Shown: one piece after another, positions 1 through 5,300 of the stretch
Layout: every line of letters begins with the position of its first letter
How positions within the stretch are numbered: the first letter of the stretch is position 1
NCBI GenBank assembly: GCA_003695725.1
Contig: RFHX01000195.1
Coordinates: 1-6,811, forward strand
Source of the DNA: J061 sp003695725 [NCBI: Candidatus Schekmanbacteria bacterium]
GTDB taxonomy: Bacteria > Schekmanbacteria > GWA2-38-11
Reading direction: 5' to 3'
Length of the DNA stretch: 6,811 bases
Position numbers and translations under genes: made by a program
Notes under the pieces: generated by a model
Database searches by the model: none
Seen by the model: the letters and a program-made list of their open reading frames with translations, nothing else
What the model was told of the DNA's origin: nothing

Positions 1-1029
1 AAAAAAACATTTTTTTTTTTTTTTTTTTTAGCTCTTACTTCATTCTTACTACTCTCTTCTTACCAACTATCTGCTATTGAAGATAATGTAGGTGTACAAG
101 ATGTTTCCACTTTCGAATTTGACTTAAAGGATGGTGCAGGGGCTGAACCCGGTAAAAACTGGTATTCCATTGATGGAGGGGCAGCAATTTTGCACTTGAG
201 CAATAAAAAGAATCTCTGGAAAAAGATAAAAAAAATGAAAAAGCCGGGTGATGTATTTTTCGGTCCAGTGACGATCGAAGGACCAATGCTCCCAATGGAA
301 TACCGAACTGATCTTCTCTCAATATTAAATGATTGGGCACGCAGTCAGGGAACTAGGTGGAATAGCACTTTAACACTTCAAGATTCGAGTCGCACCACAT
401 TAAGAACAATTCATTTCAAAGAGTGTATTCCTCTTTCCTATACTCCCCCATCAGTTAGAGCTGGTGACTCATCACTTCTCGAAGAGGAATTTGTTTTCAA
501 ACCTATGATAGTTGAAGAAGTTGCCGGGAGTATCCCCACAAAGAATAAGAGTATCGGAAATTATAATATCCTACAAGGGGCAGATCCTATTGATTTGATA
601 CTTACATCAGATACCTTTGGATTTGAAATTAATGGTCAGGAATTATCTGTACTTGAAGTAATTCCCGGCAGAGTATCATTCAAATTGTCAAGAGCGAAGG
701 TAAACAAAAAAATTGATAATCATAAATGGTTTACAATTATACAAGTTGATTATGGTGAGTGGGAAGTCAAAAAACACATAATAAAGGGCGATACATTACT
801 CAGAACATTATTCGAGAATTTTGCAAAAGGTACGACCGGTGCAGAGGGTTCTCCTTCTGGAATAAACGCAACACTTAGTTATCATGACAGGGCTGGCATG
901 ACAAAGCGGACAATTTATGCTCACAATATAATTCCGGTATCCTATGAAAGCGCGGCAGTGGATTCCCGAAATGGAACTGTTGCAACAGAGTCATTGCGTT
1001 TTCGAGTAGAATACTGTACTTTTGAGTAA
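1..1029 (+). CDS. Exported protein with tandem tail-tube-like (gp19-like) domains, 5' partial
   Basis: The frame is open from base 1 to the TAA at 1027-1029 (342 codons seen), so the true start lies just outside the window. The first visible residues, KKTF followed by a Phe-rich stretch and ending LSA near residue 25, form a typical Sec signal peptide, so an ATG immediately upstream is likely. The TTG at 190 is not the start, because it would remove the signal. In the mature part, residues about 82-173 (GDVFFGPVTIEGP, then LNDW, then a strand-rich half ending EEEFVFKPM) resemble the phage T4 gp19 / contractile-tail tube family. Residues about 207-342 (FEINGQ, LRTLFENF, ATLSYHDRAG, then IPVSYES and ESLRFRVEY) repeat the same pattern, suggesting an internal duplication. 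No sheath, baseplate or other tail genes are nearby, and tube proteins are normally not Sec-exported, so the role is unknown. The coding call is firm; the family call is moderate and rests on pattern recognition. Confidence 0.6.
   Translation, partial: KKTFFFFFFLALTSFLLLSSYQLSAIEDNVGVQDVSTFEFDLKDGAGAEPGKNWYSIDGGAAILHLSNKKNLWKKIKKMKKPGDVFFGPVTIEGPMLPMEYRTDLLSILNDWARSQGTRWNSTLTLQDSSRTTLRTIHFKECIPLSYTPPSVRAGDSSLLEEEFVFKPMIVEEVAGSIPTKNKSIGNYNILQGADPIDLILTSDTFGFEINGQELSVLEVIPGRVSFKLSRAKVNKKIDNHKWFTIIQVDYGEWEVKKHIIKGDTLLRTLFENFAKGTTGAEGSPSGINATLSYHDRAGMTKRTIYAHNIIPVSYESAAVDSRNGTVATESLRFRVEYCTFE
10..29. repeat. 20-base poly-T homopolymer inside a signal-peptide coding region
   Basis: Twenty consecutive T encode six Phe codons and the start of a Leu codon in the hydrophobic core of the signal peptide of the first gene. 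A tract this long is prone to slipped-strand length change and to assembly error, so the reading frame across it is uncertain. Confidence 0.9.
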
Positions 1030-1045
1030 AGATAAAATCTTTTTT
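1028..1045 (+). terminator. Weak hairpin plus T-run after the first gene
   Basis: AAAGAT (1028-1033) and ATCTTT (1037-1042) can form a 6-bp AT-rich stem with a 3-base loop, running into further T residues to 1045. The stem is weak, and the next gene starts 40 bases on in the same direction, so it may only attenuate transcription or mean nothing. Confidence 0.2.
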
Positions 1046-1055
1046 AATCACCTTT

Positions 1056-1062
1056 AAAGGAG
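1056..1062 (+). promoter_or_regulatory. Shine-Dalgarno AAAGGAG that points to a non-standard start codon
   Basis: The strong site AAAGGAG ends 7 bases before the ATC at 1070, which opens the signal-peptide frame of the propeller gene. The only nearby ATG (1065-1067) is 2 bases from the site and in the wrong frame. The site therefore supports translation starting at or near 1070. Confidence 0.6.
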
Positions 1063-1069
1063 CAATGTT

Positions 1070-2479
1070 ATCAATTCTTCAAAGAAACTATTTCTCTTTT
1101 TTGTCAGTCTTTTTGTCTTTCTGCCTCTCTCATATGCTCAAGAATTGACCCTTCTTTCTTCATATGATACTCCCGGCGATGTTTACGATATTTTAGTGAA
1201 AAATGATATTGCCTATGTCTGTGACGGAAGCGAAGGACTTCAGATTATCGATGTGAGCAATCCCGTATCCCCAACACTGCTTGCGACTTATGAAAACAAT
1301 TCGGACATCTATAATGGGAAGACACTCGATGTTGCTATTTCCGGCACAGTTGCGTATATTGCAGAACAGATTGGTGGTCTTCAGATAGTGGATGTATCCA
1401 ATCCTTCATCTCCCACGAATATCGGCTCTTTTGACATTTGGAAATCACTGGGAAATCAGGCACAAAGTACCGGACCGGAAGCATCCTCTATAGAGGTTGC
1501 GGGCAAATACGCCTATGTTGCGCTGATGGGAGAGTTCAATGAGCCAAACCTTGCAATAATCGACATAAGCAACCCTTCGTCTCCTCAGCTTGTTGGTTCA
1601 ATTGATACAACTCCTTCTTTAAATGATTTTTCCCTTGATATGTTCCTCATTACAGACACCGTTTATCTCGCCGATGATGAGAGAGGAATGCAGATAGTCG
1701 ATGTGAGTAATCCTGTTTCTCCAACACTTGTAGCAACCTATGATACTGTCTCAAATCCCGCCCGTGATGTAGTGGTTTCAGGCAACTATGCCTATCTGGC
1801 AGACTGGGGCGCAGGGCTTATAATTATAGATGTAACTGACATCTCAAATCCTGTGATTAGGCGCTCTTATCATTTTCAGGCTGGCTATTACTACGGGCTT
1901 TTTTTAAATTCTGATGAGGCATATATAGCAGGCGGTGATGACGGATTCTTCATTCTCGATGTAAGCAAACCTGCAACTTCCAATCCTTCGTTAGTTGGAA
2001 GTGTTTATGATACTGCAGGAAGTGCGCAGGATGTTTTTGTCTCAGGCGAGTTAATATTTATAGCTGAAGGGAAAACAGGAATTGAAATATTGAAAAGGGA
2101 AATGGCTTCAAATGAAAAACTACCTGATCTAATAGTCAAATCATTAAAGATTGCAAAATCCTTCAAAAGAGGGAAAAAAGCAAAAATAAAGGCAATAGTT
2201 AAAAACATAGGCAATGCCAATAGCAACAATTCCAAAATAAGTTTTTATCTTTCAAAGAATAAGAAAAAAATATTTGAAGGAGATACACTTATCAGAAAAA
2301 GCCGTATTAAAGCATTGGTTCGGGGGAAGAAAAACGCAGTTTTATTCCGGTGGAAAGTCCCGCAACGACAGAGAAGAGGCAAATACTATATAAAAGCATT
2401 CTGCGACAGCTCCAAACAAGTTGAAGAATCGGATGACACAAACAACATCAAGGTTTCGAAGAAAGTCAAAGTCAAATAG
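1070..2479 (+). CDS. Exported LVIVD beta-propeller protein with C-terminal CARDB domain
   Basis: Taken from ATC 1070 the product is 469 residues. Residues 1-24 (NSSKKLFLFF... ending SYAQ) are an excellent Sec signal peptide. Six copies of a GLQIVDVSNPxSPT-type motif follow at about residues 56, 103, 160, 206, 249 and 292, with a closing strand (TGIEILKRE) near 336. This is the LVIVD repeat of six- to seven-bladed bacterial propellers. Residues about 351-469 match CARDB (LPDLIV, VKNIGNANS, CDSSKQVEESDDTNN), a cell-adhesion-type Ig-like fold; here it is very Lys-rich and ends in a basic tail. No anchor or sorting signal is visible, so the protein is probably secreted or periplasmic, with a binding or structural role inferred only from the domains. 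The frame between the upstream TAA (1055) and TTG 1145 has no ATG, GTG or TTG. TTG 1145 is the only standard choice and would delete the signal, so I prefer ATC or an unrecognised base error. It follows the first gene by 40 bases and may share its transcript. Confidence 0.85.
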   Translation: MNSSKKLFLFFVSLFVFLPLSYAQELTLLSSYDTPGDVYDILVKNDIAYVCDGSEGLQIIDVSNPVSPTLLATYENNSDIYNGKTLDVAISGTVAYIAEQIGGLQIVDVSNPSSPTNIGSFDIWKSLGNQAQSTGPEASSIEVAGKYAYVALMGEFNEPNLAIIDISNPSSPQLVGSIDTTPSLNDFSLDMFLITDTVYLADDERGMQIVDVSNPVSPTLVATYDTVSNPARDVVVSGNYAYLADWGAGLIIIDVTDISNPVIRRSYHFQAGYYYGLFLNSDEAYIAGGDDGFFILDVSKPATSNPSLVGSVYDTAGSAQDVFVSGELIFIAEGKTGIEILKREMASNEKLPDLIVKSLKIAKSFKRGKKAKIKAIVKNIGNANSNNSKISFYLSKNKKKIFEGDTLIRKSRIKALVRGKKNAVLFRWKVPQRQRRGKYYIKAFCDSSKQVEESDDTNNIKVSKKVKVK

Positions 2480-2547
2480 CGGTTTTTCCCTTCTTTCATT
2501 TACCAAAAAGACTTTTATAATATGTATTTGCAGTGTGGAAAACCGCT
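2478..2547. repeat. Long-range inverted repeat across the convergent gene junction
   Basis: AGCGGTTTTTCC at 2478-2489 and GGAAAACCGCT at 2537-2547 are complementary over 11 base pairs with a single bulged T, separated by 47 bases. The left arm covers the end of the propeller gene and the 16-base gap; the right arm is inside the DUF1847 coding region. It could act as a two-way transcription end signal, but no strong T-run follows either arm. Confidence 0.35.
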
Positions 2548-3143
2548 GCTGGATTATGCCCTGTAACTCTGTCCTTTACTACAATTGTGGATGAAGGCGC
2601 TTTGGAATGCATAGTGAAGAGCGCATCGTGCCCTATACAAAGCCCCATAATAAAGTTGAGGTCGGTCTTGTATTTGTTGCAAAATTCCGCCTGGGCTATA
2701 GGATTACAGATTGCTTCGAAATTTCCGGGACGAATCTTGTCTTCTTCGGGAATGCGGGCTTTTGTTTTATCGAATGCTCCTGCTTTACAGCAGGCGCTTA
2801 GAACTTCGAATCCATGATTTTCGAATAGTTTTTCAAGCAGAAGCGATTCCTCCATCAACCCCACACAGGAAGCAATCCCTATTCGTTTAGCTTCGTAAAT
2901 TTTTGCAAATTCTAACGCTTCCTGTACACGAGTCCATTTACAGTATCCCGCACTTTCAACTTTTGCAGCGGCATTGAATATCTTCTTTATTTTTTTGTTT
3001 GAAGTATATTTAGAAAGAGTTGAATCAAGAATTTCATTTTCTGTGCAGGTAGGACAATCCTTCGGAAATTTACCGTTTCCCCTGAAACATCCCTGTGTGA
3101 GCTTTTTATTTCCGCAAGTCAAGGCACATTTTGGTAGAGACAT
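2496..3143 (-). CDS. DUF1847 family cysteine-rich, putative metal-binding protein
   Basis: The 215-residue product matches the DUF1847 family along its length. Diagnostic stretches are GYCKWTRVQEALEFAK (66-81), IGIASCVGLMEES (88-100), CNPIAQAE (146-153), NFIMGLCIGHDALF (163-176) and VVKDRVTGHNP (188-198). The N-terminus carries Cys 6, 10, 19, 30 and 33 in a likely metal or Fe-S site. More Cys lie at 68, 93, 118, 119, 146, 155 and 169. The biochemical function of the family is not known to me; members occur mainly in anaerobic bacteria and archaea. It has no signal peptide or membrane segment, so it is cytoplasmic. The ATG start has AGGAG (3150-3154) 6 bases upstream. It is the last gene of the four-gene minus-strand cluster, 25 bases after the bilin-reductase-like gene, and ends 16 bases from the convergent propeller gene. 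A thiol-rich metal or redox role beside HgcAB is inference. Confidence 0.9.
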   Translation of the reverse strand: MSLPKCALTCGNKKLTQGCFRGNGKFPKDCPTCTENEILDSTLSKYTSNKKIKKIFNAAAKVESAGYCKWTRVQEALEFAKIYEAKRIGIASCVGLMEESLLLEKLFENHGFEVLSACCKAGAFDKTKARIPEEDKIRPGNFEAICNPIAQAEFCNKYKTDLNFIMGLCIGHDALFTMHSKAPSSTIVVKDRVTGHNPAAVFHTANTYYKSLFGK

Positions 3144-3168
3144 TTTCGACTCCTATTCATTTTATCTT

Positions 3169-3864
3169 TCACTTCCCATAAAAAAGATCATAGGACCTTT
3201 TACGCCCTTCCTTTTCACCATAAAGTTTATAAAGAATCTTCATAGCAGGATCATTATCAGTCGTAAATTTTATGAAATTTTCAAAGTCCTTCTCAGCCTT
3301 TAAAATAAGGGTTTCGTCCCTAAGCTTTTCTGCGCTCGAGACGCTCTCGATATAAACATCAAGATATTCCTTGTGAAGATCGAGAATTTTTAACTCCGAC
3401 TCTCTCCTAATATTTGCATAACAGAGTGATGGAGAAAAGATTTCTGCTATTTTACCTTTCGGTTTAATCACGTCTGCAAGCTCATTAGAATATTTGCTTC
3501 GAATTTTTAACAGGTTGTCATAACCGCTGAATTTTTCCAAATCATAGGACCAAGTCTGCATTACATCCATAAAAAAGATGGTCTTTCTCCCGAAAAACAT
3601 TGTTTCCGATTCGAAAATAGGCATTCTATATTCCGGTTTGGGACAGATAAAAACAGTACAAACTTCACCTCGAAACATCTTTGTCTTCATTATTAAAATT
3701 CTATGGAATCTTTCACTTGTATATGACCTTCCAGTGAATCTTATCATTCCTAATGCGCGAATAGGACGCCATGGAAGAGGGTATTTCATAGAAACTTCTG
3801 AAAGTGATATTTTATTCTTTATATCATTAAAGGATATCGAATGAACTTCACGCAAATCCTTCAC
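3169..3864 (-). CDS. Ferredoxin-dependent bilin reductase (FDBR/HY2) superfamily protein, divergent
   Basis: The 231-residue length is typical of FDBRs (PcyA, PebA/B, HY2), enzymes that reduce linear tetrapyrroles using ferredoxin electrons. By-eye alignment to Synechocystis PcyA and to PebA runs through most of the protein. It covers YTSERFHRI (48-56), the core CPKPEYRMPIFESE (74-87), FFMDVMQT (97-104), IRSKY (121-125), IFSPSLCYANI (141-151), and the C-terminal NDPAMKILYKLYGE (204-217) ending SYDLFYG. The Asn-Asp pair (204-205) is kept. The residue matching PcyA Asp105 is Glu87, that matching His88 is Thr70, and that matching Glu76 is Met. No heme oxygenase, phytochrome or phycobiliprotein gene is in the window, so the substrate is unknown. 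It starts at GTG directly after an in-frame TAA, with AGGAGG 12 bases upstream, and lies 22 bases after hgcB, whose ferredoxin product is a conceivable electron donor. The superfamily call is strong; activity is unproven. Confidence 0.82.
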   Translation of the reverse strand: MKDLREVHSISFNDIKNKISLSEVSMKYPLPWRPIRALGMIRFTGRSYTSERFHRILIMKTKMFRGEVCTVFICPKPEYRMPIFESETMFFGRKTIFFMDVMQTWSYDLEKFSGYDNLLKIRSKYSNELADVIKPKGKIAEIFSPSLCYANIRRESELKILDLHKEYLDVYIESVSSAEKLRDETLILKAEKDFENFIKFTTDNDPAMKILYKLYGEKEGRKRSYDLFYGK

Positions 3865-3876
3865 TTAGTGTCTTGA

Positions 3877-3882
3877 CCTCCT
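3877..3882 (-). promoter_or_regulatory. Shine-Dalgarno AGGAGG for the bilin-reductase-like gene
   Basis: A perfect AGGAGG lies in the 22-base gap after the hgcB stop. Its spacing to the GTG start (12 bases) is long, but an in-frame TAA directly before the GTG excludes any earlier start. Confidence 0.6.
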
Positions 3883-3886
3883 CTCA

Positions 3887-4141
3887 TCAACTACAACTAC
3901 AGCCCGTATTTTTGGGAGCAATCTTCAGTATATCTTCCTTGATTATAGCTATAAGACATCCAGTACCTTTTGTTACTCTGACTGCATTGAATTCACAGTT
4001 GAGCTCACAGGCACCGCACTCCATACAGGATTGATAATCTGTCAATTGAGCTTTCCCATCAATCATAGCTATAACTGCCTGTGGGCAAACCTTTACACAT
4101 ATTTTGCATCCCGTACATTTTTCATCGATGAACGAAATCAT
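3887..4141 (-). CDS. hgcB: HgcB, 2[4Fe-4S] ferredoxin of mercury methylation
   Basis: An 84-residue ferredoxin with clusters at Cys 9/12/15/19 (CTGCKICVKVCP) and Cys 39/42/45/49 (CMECGACELNC). Three features separate HgcB from ordinary ferredoxins and all are present: the CMECGAC second motif, an extra conserved Cys in a GxGC stretch (Cys62 here, matching Cys73 of Desulfovibrio desulfuricans ND132), and a C-terminal cysteine pair (CSCS, Cys81 and Cys83). HgcB is understood to deliver electrons to the HgcA corrinoid and possibly Hg(II) through its terminal cysteines. One small oddity is Glu after the last cysteine of the second cluster, where Pro is usual. Its ATG overlaps the hgcA stop in ATGA (4138-4141), implying translational coupling; a weak AAGGGA (4150-4155) lies upstream. 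Confidence 0.92.
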   Translation of the reverse strand: MISFIDEKCTGCKICVKVCPQAVIAMIDGKAQLTDYQSCMECGACELNCEFNAVRVTKGTGCLIAIIKEDILKIAPKNTGCSCS

Positions 4142-5172
4142 AATTGCAGTCCCTTAATTATGACTATAATAGACGATATTAAATAAAAAATAAAACTTAA
4201 AGGAAGAAAGTTTTTTATTTCCTTTTTGACAAGCGAATAATTACTGACACCACTGTTGCCTGTATAATAGAGCGAGAAAAAAACTGATGTTCCCGCAGTG
4301 AAAAAAAAGTAAAAAAGGATTTCATAGATGTTTATTTTGCTTCCCATAAAGACAAATGTATGAAGAAAATAAACAAATGATATTGCACCAAAGAGAAACA
4401 GCCCCTTAACTGAAAAGGTTTTTGTCGGCAAAAAAGGGAAAAGCACTATATAAAGAAATGAAAAAATCAGCCCAATTGGAATTGTTTGCCAGTATATCTT
4501 TGTATTCGTAAAATAATCCCATATAAAAAGAAGAATTGCGGCAAAAACCATATATTTTGTGAATTGAATCATTGACGCCGGCATAGTAAACAATCTGTCT
4601 TTAAATGAAAATTCAAACTTGTCTTCCGTGCAATCTTCAAGAGGTCTTTTTGAAAGATAGGATGGTATTTTCGATGCATATATCGGCCCAATCAAAGGAA
4701 TTATATTGTTTGCCTTCAATTTCTTTATAGATACTCCTGAAAGGGAAAGTTTAGGAAGCACCATTTCGATTTTTTCTTTATCCGTTAAAATGTTTTTTTC
4801 ATATTTAAGAAGCTGATTTATGATTTCTTCAGCACAGAATTTTCCTTCCGCACTTGAACACCATACATTTATCCCATCAGTATCGATAACAAGTATTCGC
4901 AAGGGAATAGATTTTAAATAAGACCAGAGAAGATAAACTGTAAGATGATAATTGCATGTTACAAGCAGAGGAGTAGATTTGTCATATTCTTCTCCCAAAA
5001 AATAGAGTCCCGGTTCTACAGTAAAAGTCTTTTTGAATGCTCTAATAATACAAAAAAGAGATTTTAAAAAATCAATCTTTTTAAAAGAAAGTTTATAGGG
5101 CTTTAAAAGACTATCTTTTTTCTGCATAACTATTTTTACTTTGGCTCTATCAACCAAACTATCAGTAAACAA
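4138..5172 (-). CDS. hgcA: HgcA, corrinoid-dependent mercury methyltransferase, divergent cap-helix motif
   Basis: A 344-residue membrane corrinoid protein; family members methylate Hg(II) from a methyl-corrinoid. Residues about 50-204 match the HgcA corrinoid domain: VEPGLYFLG (52-60), LLVTCNYHL (69-77), ILVIDTDGINVWC (93-105), VLPKLSLSGVSI (138-149), GPIYASKIPSYL (162-173) and FKDRLFTMPASM (190-201). Five membrane segments follow at about 206-221, 230-248, 256-276, 282-303 and 321-340. AGTSVFFSLYYTG and SLVKKEI near 293-319 match the conserved C-terminal loop. Cys105 is the expected lower cobalt ligand, but the motif reads NVWCSSAEGK, not the usual N(V/I)WCA(A/G)GK. The start is uncertain. 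TTG 5172 is the first usable codon in the open frame, but the good Shine-Dalgarno (5200-5207) is 27 bases further up; ATG 5127 (residue 16) would still keep the whole conserved domain. It is the first gene of the cluster and overlaps hgcB by 4 bases. Confidence 0.9.
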   Translation of the reverse strand: MFTDSLVDRAKVKIVMQKKDSLLKPYKLSFKKIDFLKSLFCIIRAFKKTFTVEPGLYFLGEEYDKSTPLLVTCNYHLTVYLLWSYLKSIPLRILVIDTDGINVWCSSAEGKFCAEEIINQLLKYEKNILTDKEKIEMVLPKLSLSGVSIKKLKANNIIPLIGPIYASKIPSYLSKRPLEDCTEDKFEFSFKDRLFTMPASMIQFTKYMVFAAILLFIWDYFTNTKIYWQTIPIGLIFSFLYIVLFPFLPTKTFSVKGLFLFGAISFVYFLHTFVFMGSKINIYEILFYFFFTAGTSVFFSLYYTGNSGVSNYSLVKKEIKNFLPLSFIFYLISSIIVIIKGLQL

Positions 5173-5199
5173 GAAATATATGCAACAAGAAAAGCTCTG

Positions 5200-5207
5200 C
5201 CCTCCTT
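5200..5207 (-). promoter_or_regulatory. Shine-Dalgarno AAGGAGGG poorly spaced from the hgcA start
   Basis: A strong ribosome-binding site faces hgcA but ends 27 bases before the first usable in-frame codon (TTG 5172). The TTGs at 5188 and 5185, at better spacing, are in another frame that soon stops. Either hgcA starts unusually or a base is wrong here. Confidence 0.45.
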
Positions 5208-5209
5208 CA

Positions 5210-5237
5210 TTGACAAAAGACCTTATTTTGTTTTAAA
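5210..5237 (+). promoter_or_regulatory. atoB: Candidate sigma-70 promoter for the thiolase gene
   Basis: A perfect -35 hexamer TTGACA (5210-5215) is followed after 16 bases by TTTAAA (5232-5237), a 4-of-6 match to TATAAT. The transcript would begin near 5245, leaving about 55 bases of leader before the ATG at 5301. It sits in the divergent gap between hgcA and thiolase. I found no convincing promoter for hgcA in the opposite direction. Confidence 0.4.
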
Positions 5238-5300
5238 GAGAAATAAATCCAAAAGCAAATCAGAAATATCATTAATTTTTTTATAAGGAGAAAAGTAAAG

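Noticed and set aside
190-192. TTG as the start of the first gene
   Set aside because: The frame is open to base 1, includes a clear signal peptide and family-like residues before this codon, and has no ribosome-binding site at 175-188.
1097-1103. Slippery-type heptamer T TTT TTG in the frame of ATG 1065 that could allow -1 frameshifting into the propeller frame
   Set aside because: The ATG is only 2 bases from the ribosome-binding site, and the propeller frame before this point already encodes the charged start of a good signal peptide, so frameshifting is not needed. No downstream pseudoknot was evident.
5136-5210. Small minus-strand frame of 24 codons with a hydrophobic middle, overlapping the hgcA start
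   Set aside because: The strong Shine-Dalgarno lies after its ATG rather than before it, and no other site precedes it, so there is no support for translation.
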